Shown: positions 50,017 through 57,516 of the stretch, in pieces
How positions within the stretch are numbered: the first letter of the stretch is position 1
Layout of the letters: the number at the start of each line of letters is the position of its first letter
Source: Bog-950 sp964615305
GTDB lineage: Bacteria > Bacteroidota > Bacteroidia > Chitinophagales > LD1
Assembly (NCBI GenBank): GCA_964615305.1
Contig: CAZTNA010000014.1
Location: forward strand, 1 to 64,000
Length of the DNA: 64,000 nt
Reading direction: 5' to 3'
Program-made: the position numbers and the translations under genes
The notes under the pieces: generated by a model
Told to the model about the DNA's origin: nothing
Databases searched by the model: none
What the model saw: the letters and a program-made list of their open reading frames with translations, nothing else

Positions 50017-51780
50017 CTAATACTCTATTGCAGTTATTGTTCTGTGACCAATGTCAGGTGCTGTTAATGGCTCACAGTAAATGCGCCTGGTTACGTTTCC
50101 GCTTCGGCTCCATTGCAATGTGAGAGTATGAGCCACGCCTGTAGTAACAGTAATTGGTTTAGAAAATGCCAGATTCCAACCGGTTACAATACCTGTAGCA
50201 AAGTCTAAGTCTTCGCCTACTGTTACTGTACCACCAATTGATACTCCATCTAAAAGTAACCGACCGAAAACATTTTGACTCGCATCTACGCCAGTTGGGT
50301 CTGTTCTTCCTGACATAGTAAACGATGCAAGAATGTTAGGCTTGGTTGGAGTGAAAGTAAGAGTTAAGCCGGTGGATACATACGCCACGTTGTTCATATT
50401 AATATCAGTAGTGCCGGTTATTGAGTAAACTTTTGTAGTTGGTATGGTAGTGGTGAGCGAGCCACAAGGATCGGTAGAAGTAAGTACATTAGTAGCTAAA
50501 GAATACGATAATGCAGTATTACAACCGCTCACTCCCGTAGCTCCACTAGGGCCTGTAGCTCCCTGTGCCCCTGTTGTTCCGTTACTTCCAGTTGCCCCTT
50601 GAGGGCCAGTATTTCCTTGGGCACCAGTAGCACCAAGAATACCCGTATTACCTGTAACACCTTGAGCACCTGTTGCACCCTGTGCGCCAGTAGCACCATT
50701 TAACCCATTGGTTCCGTTAGCCCCTGTAACACCTTGAGGACCGGTAGCTCCGGTTACTCCATTCAATCCATTAGTTCCGTTTATTCCGTTTATTCCGGCT
50801 GTGCCTTGTGGTCCAGTATTGCCTGTTGCACCCGTTGCTCCGTTTACTCCATTTAACCCATTGGTTCCGTTAGCCCCCGTAACACCTTGAGGACCTGTAG
50901 CTCCGGTTACTCCATTCAATCCATTAGCTCCGTTGGTTCCGTTTATTCCGGCTGTGCCTTGTGGTCCAGTATTGCCTGTTGCACCTGTGGCTCCGTTTAA
51001 TCCGTTAGTGCCGTTAGTTCCATTTGCCCCCGTAACACCTTGAGGACCTGTAGCTCCGGTTACTCCATTCAACCCATTAGTTCCGTTGGTTCCGTTGGTT
51101 CCGTTTACTCCGGCTGTGCCCTGTGGACCAGTATTACCGGTTGCACCGGTGGCTCCGTTTACTCCGTTAGTGCCGTTTGCTCCATTTGCACCGGCTACAC
51201 CTTGGGGGCCAGTATCACCTGTGGCACCGGTGACTCCATTTAATCCATTAGTGCCGTTGGTTCCATTTACACCTGCTACACCTTGGGGGCCAGTATCACC
51301 TGTGGCACCTGTAGCTCCGTTTAATCCATTAGTGCCGTTGGTTCCATTTACACCGGCTACACCTTGAGGGCCAGTATCACCAGTGGCACCAGTGGCTCCG
51401 TTTAATCCATTAGTGCCGTTGGTTCCATTTACACCGGCTACACCTTGGGGGCCAGTATCACCTGTGACGCCTTGCAAGCCTTGAGGCCCTGTAGGTCCGC
51501 TTAATTGACAAAGCGATACCCAACCACTACCTGGAGTGAAATAGAAAAAGCAATTGAAAGTAACATCGTACACTAACAAGCCGTTTGCCGGAGATGATAT
51601 TGCTGTTCGTTGAGCGGAAGTAACCCGTGGAACTATTAATCCTTTATCTACTGCATCGAGATGAAGTATTGCACTTGCATCTGGATTAGGCAAGCCTATG
51701 CCTACATTGTTTTGTGACATTAAAGCATTACTGATTAAAACAAAAAACATTACCCCTACTAAGTAAAACGTCCGCGTCAT
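50017..51780 (-). CDS. Collagen-like triplet repeat protein, exported
   Basis: Protein of about 587 residues. A signal peptide (to about residue 23) is followed by an 80-residue segment common to Bacteroidota tail-fibre-like proteins (NNVGIGLPNPDASAILHLDA, GLIVPRVTSAQR, ANGLLVYD), then about 300 residues of collagen-type triplets (G-A-T, G-P-Q, G-T-N) and a C-terminal beta domain of about 170 residues. Triple-helix formation is inferred. A surface-exposed stalk is the simplest reading. No type IX sorting domain is seen. I use the ATG at 51780. Confidence 0.85.
   Translation of the reverse strand: MTRTFYLVGVMFFVLISNALMSQNNVGIGLPNPDASAILHLDAVDKGLIVPRVTSAQRTAISSPANGLLVYDVTFNCFFYFTPGSGWVSLCQLSGPTGPQGLQGVTGDTGPQGVAGVNGTNGTNGLNGATGATGDTGPQGVAGVNGTNGTNGLNGATGATGDTGPQGVAGVNGTNGTNGLNGVTGATGDTGPQGVAGANGANGTNGVNGATGATGNTGPQGTAGVNGTNGTNGTNGLNGVTGATGPQGVTGANGTNGTNGLNGATGATGNTGPQGTAGINGTNGANGLNGVTGATGPQGVTGANGTNGLNGVNGATGATGNTGPQGTAGINGINGTNGLNGVTGATGPQGVTGANGTNGLNGATGAQGATGAQGVTGNTGILGATGAQGNTGPQGATGSNGTTGAQGATGPSGATGVSGCNTALSYSLATNVLTSTDPCGSLTTTIPTTKVYSITGTTDINMNNVAYVSTGLTLTFTPTKPNILASFTMSGRTDPTGVDASQNVFGRLLLDGVSIGGTVTVGEDLDFATGIVTGWNLAFSKPITVTTGVAHTLTLQWSRSGNVTRRIYCEPLTAPDIGHRTITAIEY
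50560..51495. repeat. Collagen-like DNA repeat block
   Basis: About 900 nt of in-frame 9-nt-based repeats grouped into larger units of 63 to 90 nt that are almost identical to each other. Copy-number change by slippage or recombination would keep the frame. Confidence 0.88.
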
Positions 51781-51856
51781 AAGCTGCAATTTGTGTGTGC
51801 TTCGAATTTAAACCAAAATATTACGAAACAGAAAAAATCTTTTTGTACCATAAGTA

Positions 51857-53131
51857 TCACTTCAAAATACTTGTACCAATTGCACATTGCAAGCACTTAA
51901 AATTACTGCAATACACAGACTTTAGCTGAAGCATTGCCTGAGATGTTGAAGCCGAGTTGGCTCTCCACTCAAGTTTCTGCCAACCTTTTGTTACAACGTT
52001 GTGTTCGGCCTTAATTTCTTGTAACATTTGAACAGCCATATCGCAGTAACTATCATTACATTTATACTTTCCATACGCAAACAATATAGGAACAACAGCA
52101 TTTATCACTAGCATATCTTTTGTTGAACTTCCTATATAGGCTTTCCGACTTTCCACGGGTTTATCAATCATGTAATGTGTATGCCAATACTCTGACACAT
52201 CTGCTGAAAGTATTTCAAGAAGTTGTAAGCTTGTATTGGAATTAATGGCTTTTGAAAACATTTTTGCTCCACTCCCATTCATCAAAGCCGCTAACTGTGC
52301 TAGTCGCAACGTTGGAAAATTTGCGGGACGAAGTCGCATAAATTTCCAGATATGTTTCTCAAGTGGTTTTAAGTTGTAAAGTTTCTTTAAGTACATGAAT
52401 TCTTTTCGTAATTCAGCAACATAAACGTCATCTGGCTTATCAGTAAGAAAACCGGCCTGTCCAAATACAAGTGCTTCAATCTGCTGCTTGTTACCTGCAT
52501 GTTTTGCCCAAAGTTTAACTGGTAACGCTTGAGCTAACTGTAAAAATGGCTCGCTGTTGACAGGCGCACCCATGTATTTACTCAATTGCTGAAATAGAAC
52601 ATTTTCCCAATCATGCTCGCACTGTTGTAACAGATTTTCAATGGACTTAACTTTGTTCTCCAATCGTTCAGCAAGTAATCGTTCAGCCCATGAATCTCGT
52701 ATCAAAGTATCCACTCCGCTAAAGAAACCGGCACAAGGAATCCAACGTCTTTCTTTAGATAACTCATTGTATTTACAAAGTGTTAAGTCTTTAATTCTAC
52801 CTCTTAATAAAATTGTGGGTACTAAACAGTTATTGTTGTTGATAGCTGCCTTTCCAAAATCATCGTACACCACATGCAGTACGACACTATTATAAGCATT
52901 GTCTTTCTGGTGATGATGCTTAAACCAATCAGAAGAATTTACATGAATTTCAATACTTCCTGCCCAAAGAGTTTTGCCTATTCTGACTTTTGCATTTTGA
53001 AAATCTGCTCCTGCATCAGCATTATATATGCCTGCATTAACAATCTCAACTTTGTCGCCCTGAGTTGTGTAAAGGTTTTCTTTGTTAAATAACTGAAACT
53101 TCCAAACAAAATGAAGAAGTTGTTCATTCAT
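51857..53131 (-). CDS. DUF2851 family protein
   Basis: Soluble protein of 424 residues of the DUF2851 family, widespread in Bacteroidota and of unknown function. Typical parts: ELLHFVWKFQLF-type start, NAGIYNADAGADFQNAKVRIG, WAGSIEIHVNSSDWFKHHHQKD (starting near residue 56) and the ending CLQCAIG. The conserved His and Asp residues in that last block suggest a metal or nuclease-type site, but this is only an inference. Confidence 0.88.
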   Translation of the reverse strand: MNEQLLHFVWKFQLFNKENLYTTQGDKVEIVNAGIYNADAGADFQNAKVRIGKTLWAGSIEIHVNSSDWFKHHHQKDNAYNSVVLHVVYDDFGKAAINNNNCLVPTILLRGRIKDLTLCKYNELSKERRWIPCAGFFSGVDTLIRDSWAERLLAERLENKVKSIENLLQQCEHDWENVLFQQLSKYMGAPVNSEPFLQLAQALPVKLWAKHAGNKQQIEALVFGQAGFLTDKPDDVYVAELRKEFMYLKKLYNLKPLEKHIWKFMRLRPANFPTLRLAQLAALMNGSGAKMFSKAINSNTSLQLLEILSADVSEYWHTHYMIDKPVESRKAYIGSSTKDMLVINAVVPILFAYGKYKCNDSYCDMAVQMLQEIKAEHNVVTKGWQKLEWRANSASTSQAMLQLKSVYCSNFKCLQCAIGTSILK

Positions 53132-53159
53132 AGCTCACAAAATAACAATGTAAATCGTC

Positions 53160-53849
53160 TTAAAGCAACACCTGGCAGTCAGGCAGTTGCCAATTTAATT
53201 CCTCCACTTGTTTTGAAGTAATCTTTGTATTCTTCAGGTTAAGAATTCTTAGAGAACTTAGGTTTTTAAAATCCGGTGGAATGACCGATAAATTTTTACT
53301 AAAACTCATATCTAACGCTTTAAGACTTTTCAGGCTGGTTAGCGCAAGCGGAATTGATGTGAATGCATTATAGGTTAGGTCAATAATTTCTATTACCGTC
53401 CACGATACTATCTCAGTTGGCAATGATGTGAGCTTATTTTTTGAGGCTACAAATCGTTTTAGTTTCGAAAGCGCTGAAATTTCTTTCGGCAGCTTTGCAA
53501 TTTTATTGAAGCCAATTTCTAGTTCCTGTAAGTTTTTGAGCAATGCTACTGTTGCTGGTATTGATGTTAACTGATTAGAGGTTGCGTTAAGATACTTTAG
53601 CTTTTTAAGTGTAAACAATGCAGGTGGTAATGCTGTAAGTTTATTAGAAGATATATTTAGTCGTTCTAAGTTTGTAAGTTTTGAAATGTTCTCGGGCAAA
53701 ACCGTAAGCCCCTTACCACTCAGGTTTAACGATTTTACAGCCGTAGGATTTTTAAGTGCTTCAGTGAGGGAAGTATAATCGGCTGATAACAACCCACTGT
53801 AAGTAAACATATACAACAACATGTTAGCAAATACCAACCTTTTATGCAT
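53160..53849 (-). CDS. Exported leucine-rich repeat protein
   Basis: Protein of 229 residues: a signal peptide (about 1-22) followed by about seven leucine-rich repeats of 23 residues with the pattern LxxLxxLxLxxNxLTxLPxx (for example LNISSNKLTALPPALF). No anchor or sorting domain is visible. Its start codon is 2 nt after the end of the trans-sulfuration gene on the same strand, so the two may be co-transcribed. It is a probable protein-protein interaction module. Confidence 0.82.
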   Translation of the reverse strand: MHKRLVFANMLLYMFTYSGLLSADYTSLTEALKNPTAVKSLNLSGKGLTVLPENISKLTNLERLNISSNKLTALPPALFTLKKLKYLNATSNQLTSIPATVALLKNLQELEIGFNKIAKLPKEISALSKLKRFVASKNKLTSLPTEIVSWTVIEIIDLTYNAFTSIPLALTSLKSLKALDMSFSKNLSVIPPDFKNLSSLRILNLKNTKITSKQVEELNWQLPDCQVLL

Positions 53850-53850
53850 C

Positions 53851-55014
53851 CTAACTTATTTTATCAAACGCTTGTTTTAAATCATTTATCAATTCCTCGG
53901 CATTATCAAGCCCTACATAAAAGCGAATCAAATTGTATGGAAAAAGCGAATCGTCATAGTTCTTGTCAGGCAAAAAACTACAGGCAGGAATTTGTAACGA
54001 TTCATGGCCGCCCCAACTTACTGCTAACAAAAACCGTTGAAGCGAGTTGGAGAAAGCCTCTACATGCTCAACATTTTTTACTTTTATCTGAACGCTGAAC
54101 AAACCACCACACCATTGCATTTGCTGTTTTGCCAATTTATACTGAGGGAATGATTCAGAAAACGGATAAATCAACTTTTCAACCTTTGGATGATTTTCTA
54201 AAAACTTAATCAAAGTATCCGTAGTTTCCCTTATCTGCTTTAGCCGAATTGGAAGTGTTCTTAGGCTACGTAAAAGCAGCCATGCATCATGCGGAGAAAT
54301 ACTGGTACCTAAATTCAACAATTCAGAAACAAAAATCTTATCAGCCATACTCTTTTTACAAAGTATAAAACCCGCTACCACATCGCTATGTCCTCCGTAA
54401 TATTTACTAGCGGAGTGAACTTCTATATCTACTCCCATTTCAATGCATCTCTGACCAAGTGAAGTGCAATACGAGTTGTCAATCAGTGTAAGTATGTTTT
54501 TCTGTTTTGCCAAACTGACAACTGCCGCTATATCTTGAATTTCAAAAGTTATTGAGTTGGGTGATTCTAAAACTATAAGCTTTGTATTAGGTTGAACTGC
54601 ACTATTAAAATTTGAAAACTCACAACCGTCCACAAAACTTACTTGCACTCCATACGGTGGCAAAAGGTTCGTGAGCAACTTGTTAGTCCAACTATATGGT
54701 TTGTTTACACACACCACATGGTCACCTGCTCTTACATTCGCCATAACAGCTGTAGTAACAGCAGCTGTACCACTACTTAGCACCAATGCGTCTTCGGCAC
54801 CTGCTAATGCAGCTATTTTTTTTCGCAGAATTTCTACAGTGGGGTTATTACCCCTTGAATATAGATATGAATTCTTTTCGTTTCGAAACGCATTACGCAG
54901 TGCATTCACATCCTTAAATCGAAAATTGCTGCTTTGTATTACCGGGGGAGCTATAGCATTGAAATAGTTCTCACGATCTTCTCCAAGATGATTTATTATA
55001 TAGGAAATATCCAT
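53851..55014 (-). CDS. Trans-sulfuration family PLP enzyme (cystathionine gamma-synthase type)
   Basis: Protein of 387 residues of the Cys/Met metabolism PLP family. Seen: YSRGNNPTVEILRKKIAALAGAEDALVLSSGTAA, which begins near residue 53, and the PLP lysine in HSASKYYGGHSDVVAG. Family members include cystathionine gamma-synthase, beta- and gamma-lyases and O-acylhomoserine sulfhydrylases. Sequence alone does not separate them. No methionine gene is adjacent. A nucleoside transporter gene lies 6 nt upstream. Confidence 0.87.
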   Translation of the reverse strand: MDISYIINHLGEDRENYFNAIAPPVIQSSNFRFKDVNALRNAFRNEKNSYLYSRGNNPTVEILRKKIAALAGAEDALVLSSGTAAVTTAVMANVRAGDHVVCVNKPYSWTNKLLTNLLPPYGVQVSFVDGCEFSNFNSAVQPNTKLIVLESPNSITFEIQDIAAVVSLAKQKNILTLIDNSYCTSLGQRCIEMGVDIEVHSASKYYGGHSDVVAGFILCKKSMADKIFVSELLNLGTSISPHDAWLLLRSLRTLPIRLKQIRETTDTLIKFLENHPKVEKLIYPFSESFPQYKLAKQQMQWCGGLFSVQIKVKNVEHVEAFSNSLQRFLLAVSWGGHESLQIPACSFLPDKNYDDSLFPYNLIRFYVGLDNAEELINDLKQAFDKIS

Positions 55015-55020
55015 GCTTAT

Positions 55021-56301
55021 TTAAGAAAGAATGCCAGCCATAGTTGCAGAAAGGTAGGATGCCAGCGTGCCGCACATTAAAGCTTTAAAACCAAGCTTGG
55101 CTAAATCTTTTCTGCGGTCTGGCGCCAACTCTCCTATTCCACCCACCTGAATGGCTATGGAACTGAAATTGGCAAAACCACATAAAGCAAAACTCACAAT
55201 AATAAGAGCCTTAGGTGAAAGCGTATGATCGGCTATCATGGGTGAAAGATTAGCATAAGCTACAAATTCGTTTATCACTAACTTAGTTCCCAATAGAGTG
55301 CCAACAGTATGCGTTTCGGCAGAAGGCACACCCATAGCCCAAGCAAATGCAGAAAAAAATGAACCAAAAATTGAATCAAGAGTTAAGTTAGTGAGGTTAA
55401 TGCCAATAATATCCAGATTCATTCCTGTAGCGGCAAGTACAACTCCAAGTTTGGTAAGTAAAGCATTAACTAAAGCAATTAAGGCAATAAAACCAATGAG
55501 CATGGCAATTACGTTCAACGAAACTTTTAAGCCGTCTCCGGCACCATGCGAAATAGCATCAAGTAGGTTGGCATGTGCCTTCTTTACCTCTAACTTCACA
55601 GCTCCTTTAGTTGCACTTTCTTCTGTTTCGGGCCAAACAATTTTTGAGATAACCAGTGATGCCGGAGCTGCCATAATACTAGCTGCCAATAGATAGGGAG
55701 CTGGCACACCCATCGAAATATACACAGCCATTACACCTCCCGCAATGCATGCCATGCTACCACTCATGCTGGCAAGAAGTTCACTCATAGTCATAGAACT
55801 GATGTATGGCTTTATCATAATCTGGGCTTCTACCTGACCTACAAATGTGCTCGCTACATTGCTCAATGCTTCGCTTCCGCTTACACGCATTAAAAAATGT
55901 ACTGCTCTGGCAATAGCCGAAACCACAATTTGCATGATGCCAATATGGTATGCAATGCTCACCAACACAGCTACAAATATGATGGTAGGCATTATTTTAA
56001 ACATAAAAAGGAAACTGTGCGAATCACCAAAAATCGGATGCAGCAAATCGGGACGCATTAACCCACCAAATACAAATTCGCCACCTTTGTCGGCCATTTC
56101 AAGAAGGCGTTTGATTTTGTTACCTACGTACGCAAAAGAATTTTGCCCTACGCTGGTTTTTAAAACAAAAACAGCCAATGCCAACTGCAAACCTAAGCCA
56201 CTAAGCACCAATCGAAGGTTTATTGCTTTGCGGTTGTTAGAAAACAAAACGGCTATTCCCAGTATTAGCGCAATGCCTATCAGGCCGGTAAATCTTTCCA
56301 T
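55021..56301 (-). CDS. Concentrative nucleoside transporter (CNT family)
   Basis: Inner-membrane nucleoside/cation symporter of 426 residues with about ten helices. Family segments: FVFGGLMRPD, FVAVLVSIAYHIGIMQ, SNVASTFVGQVEAQIMIKPYI and MSGSMACIAGGVMAVYISMG, then AISHGAGDGLKVSLNVIAMLI. I start at the ATG at 56301; the upstream codons to 56328 run into a region of different use. Sodium or proton coupling is not decided by sequence here. Confidence 0.92.
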   Translation of the reverse strand: MERFTGLIGIALILGIAVLFSNNRKAINLRLVLSGLGLQLALAVFVLKTSVGQNSFAYVGNKIKRLLEMADKGGEFVFGGLMRPDLLHPIFGDSHSFLFMFKIMPTIIFVAVLVSIAYHIGIMQIVVSAIARAVHFLMRVSGSEALSNVASTFVGQVEAQIMIKPYISSMTMSELLASMSGSMACIAGGVMAVYISMGVPAPYLLAASIMAAPASLVISKIVWPETEESATKGAVKLEVKKAHANLLDAISHGAGDGLKVSLNVIAMLIGFIALIALVNALLTKLGVVLAATGMNLDIIGINLTNLTLDSIFGSFFSAFAWAMGVPSAETHTVGTLLGTKLVINEFVAYANLSPMIADHTLSPKALIIVSFALCGFANFSSIAIQVGGIGELAPDRRKDLAKLGFKALMCGTLASYLSATMAGILS

Positions 56302-56416
56302 GCAAATTATTTGTGTGTTTTCAAACATAAAAAAATAGAGCAGAGCAAACAGATACTACCATCTAATAAGTCTGTTTCTACCACAGTGCTTAGTGAGTTG
56401 ACAGTGCTTACCATAA

Positions 56417-56456
56417 CCACAAAAAAAAACAGGGCACACATTTCTGCATACCCTGT
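56417..56456 (-). terminator. Intrinsic terminator, minus strand
   Basis: On the minus strand AACAGGG and CCCTGTT form a 7-bp stem with a loop of about 17 nt, followed by nine T residues. It lies upstream of the transporter gene and so must end a transcript coming from the gap. Confidence 0.7.
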
Positions 56457-56481
56457 TAAACCCATTTTGATGAAAAACTCT

Positions 56482-56601
56482 TTACTCCTCACTTCCTGAT
56501 AAAAGAAGAAAAAATTCTTGTATCAGTTTTAGAGGTAAACTCAGCAACCATAGAGCGTAATAAACCAACAAAAAAGCAAGTAAAGCCGGTATAGTTCTCA
56601 T
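56482..56601 (-). CDS. Tiny membrane protein, 39 residues
   Basis: ORF of 39 codons reading MRTIPALLAFLLVYYALWLL and then SLPLKLIQEFFLLLSGSEE. It is one long hydrophobic helix with aromatic residues and an amphipathic, acidic tail, like known small membrane proteins. It lies between the tRNA-like RNA and the terminator on the same strand, consistent with one transcript. No family is recognised. It is too short for statistical support. Confidence 0.4.
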   Translation of the reverse strand: MRTIPALLAFLLVYYALWLLSLPLKLIQEFFLLLSGSEE

Positions 56602-56661
56602 GGTTGACGTTTAATTTCCTTAAGCGCCAGACACTCTTTACGATTGCCTAACGCATTTTGC

Positions 56662-56807
56662 TGTTGAGGTAGGGGTCGAACCTACACGAGGCGGTTAGCC
56701 GCACAAGTGCTTGCAAAACTTAATTTTGAAAGCAACCTGTTGAGTTTATCCCGAACTCCTCACCTCCGAGACAGGGAGGCATGTCTGCCAAATTTCATCA
56801 CCCAACA
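56662..56807 (-). ncRNA. tRNA-like RNA with an insertion (class II, Leu-like)
   Basis: On the minus strand the 5' end TGTTGGG pairs with CTCAACA at the 3' end (7 bp, one G-U). Then come TG, a D-arm (ATGAAATTTGGCAGACAT, 3-bp stem, the Leu-type loop), an anticodon-like arm CCTCC-CTGTCTC-GGAGG, a GCGG/CCGC variable arm, and a canonical T-arm GTAGGTTCGACCCCTAC. About 60 nt too many lie between the anticodon-like and variable arms. The loop reads GUC with U at position 37, unlike any Leu tRNA. No CCA is encoded. It could be a tRNA carrying an insertion, a tRNA pseudogene, or a tRNA-like regulatory RNA. Confidence 0.4.
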
Positions 56808-56828
56808 ATATTTCGTAGAACGATGTTG

Positions 56829-56860
56829 CAAATATAACAGGCAAGCATGTTTTTTGCAAA
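56829..56860 (-). promoter_or_regulatory. Strong consensus promoter of the tRNA-like RNA
   Basis: On the minus strand TTTG (56860-56857), a 20-nt spacer and TATATTTG (56836-56829): a full match to the Bacteroidota promoter. RNA would start about 15 to 20 nt before the tRNA-like 5' end. It is the best promoter match in the window. Confidence 0.7.
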
Positions 56861-56946
56861 TTATTCAATCAATTAATGTAAACAAATACACTTTATTCAA
56901 CTATTATTTATTATTATTGAATTATTAATAAAACATTATTCAAATT

Positions 56947-57420
56947 ATGGCACTGCATTATCAAATTGACAACACCGATTTACAGATATTGAACATATTG
57001 ATGGAAAACGCATTTACTCCATATACGGAAATAGGCAAGAAACTCTACATCAGCCCCGGCACTGTACACGTACGTATGAACAAAATGGAGAAGTTGGGGA
57101 TAGTAAAAAATCCACAACTACAGTTAAATCTTTCAAAACTAGGAATGGATATAACCGCATTCATTGGTATTTACCTAATTAGGAGTGATATGTACGACAA
57201 AGTAGTTACACAACTTAAAAAAATAGATGAAGTGCTTTCGTGCAATTACACTACTGGCAATTACTCTCTGTTCATAAAAATTGTTTGTCGCGACACGCAG
57301 CACTTAAGAGAAGTATTGCATGATAAAATTCAAAAAATTGAAGGTATAAGCAGAACAGAAACACTTATATCGCTGGATGAAAGCTTTAATCGTCAAATGA
57401 AAATTAAAGTGAACAAGTAG
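56947..57420 (+). CDS. Lrp/AsnC family transcription regulator
   Basis: Protein of 157 residues: an N-terminal helix-turn-helix (ILNILMENAFTPYTEIGKKLYISPGTVHVRMNKMEKLGIV, starting near residue 14) and a C-terminal RAM-type effector/oligomerisation domain (DMYDKVVTQLKKIDEVLSCNYTTGNYSLFIKIVC). Lrp regulators usually respond to amino acids. Its nearest neighbours that could be targets are the minus-strand unit upstream and the trans-sulfuration gene. That is an inference from position only. Confidence 0.92.
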   Translation: MALHYQIDNTDLQILNILMENAFTPYTEIGKKLYISPGTVHVRMNKMEKLGIVKNPQLQLNLSKLGMDITAFIGIYLIRSDMYDKVVTQLKKIDEVLSCNYTTGNYSLFIKIVCRDTQHLREVLHDKIQKIEGISRTETLISLDESFNRQMKIKVNK

Positions 57421-57450
57421 CCGAAAATAGATTTACAATGGTCGGCTTTT
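57419..57450 (+). terminator. Weak terminator overlapping the lrp-like stop codon
   Basis: AGCCGA (57419-57424) pairs with TCGGCT (57442-57447), 17-nt loop, followed by TTTT. The first arm overlaps the end of the stop codon. Confidence 0.4.
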
Positions 57451-57516
57451 CAACATACACTACCACGGCACCCTATTTTTTTATTTTAGCCTTTATACAA
57501 ACCTCATCCACTAGTT

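Larger units (their letters stand above)
56302..56946. other. Gap with a tRNA-like RNA, small ORF, promoter and terminator
   Basis: 645 nt between the transporter and the Lrp gene. All recognisable elements read on the minus strand: promoter 56829-56860, tRNA-like structure 56662-56807, 39-codon ORF 56482-56601 and terminator 56417-56456. A transcript from the promoter to the terminator would be about 400 nt. Confidence 0.55.

Noticed and set aside
51086..51367. Proline/valine-rich ORF on the plus strand
   Set aside because: It is the shadow of the collagen-like repeats on the minus strand.
50560..51495. Possible CRISPR or satellite array
   Set aside because: The regular repeats are in one open reading frame and encode Gly-X-Y triplets; there are no spacers of unrelated sequence and no cas genes.
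56307..56492. 61-residue ORF on the minus strand overlapping the transporter start
   Set aside because: It runs through the terminator stem and T-tract at 56417-56456 and into the transporter gene in another frame.
56417..56822. tmRNA (a transcript of about 400 nt with a T-arm)
   Set aside because: The T-arm and acceptor 3' strand lie only about 150 nt from the 5' end instead of at the 3' end, and no tag-peptide frame ending in ALAA is present.
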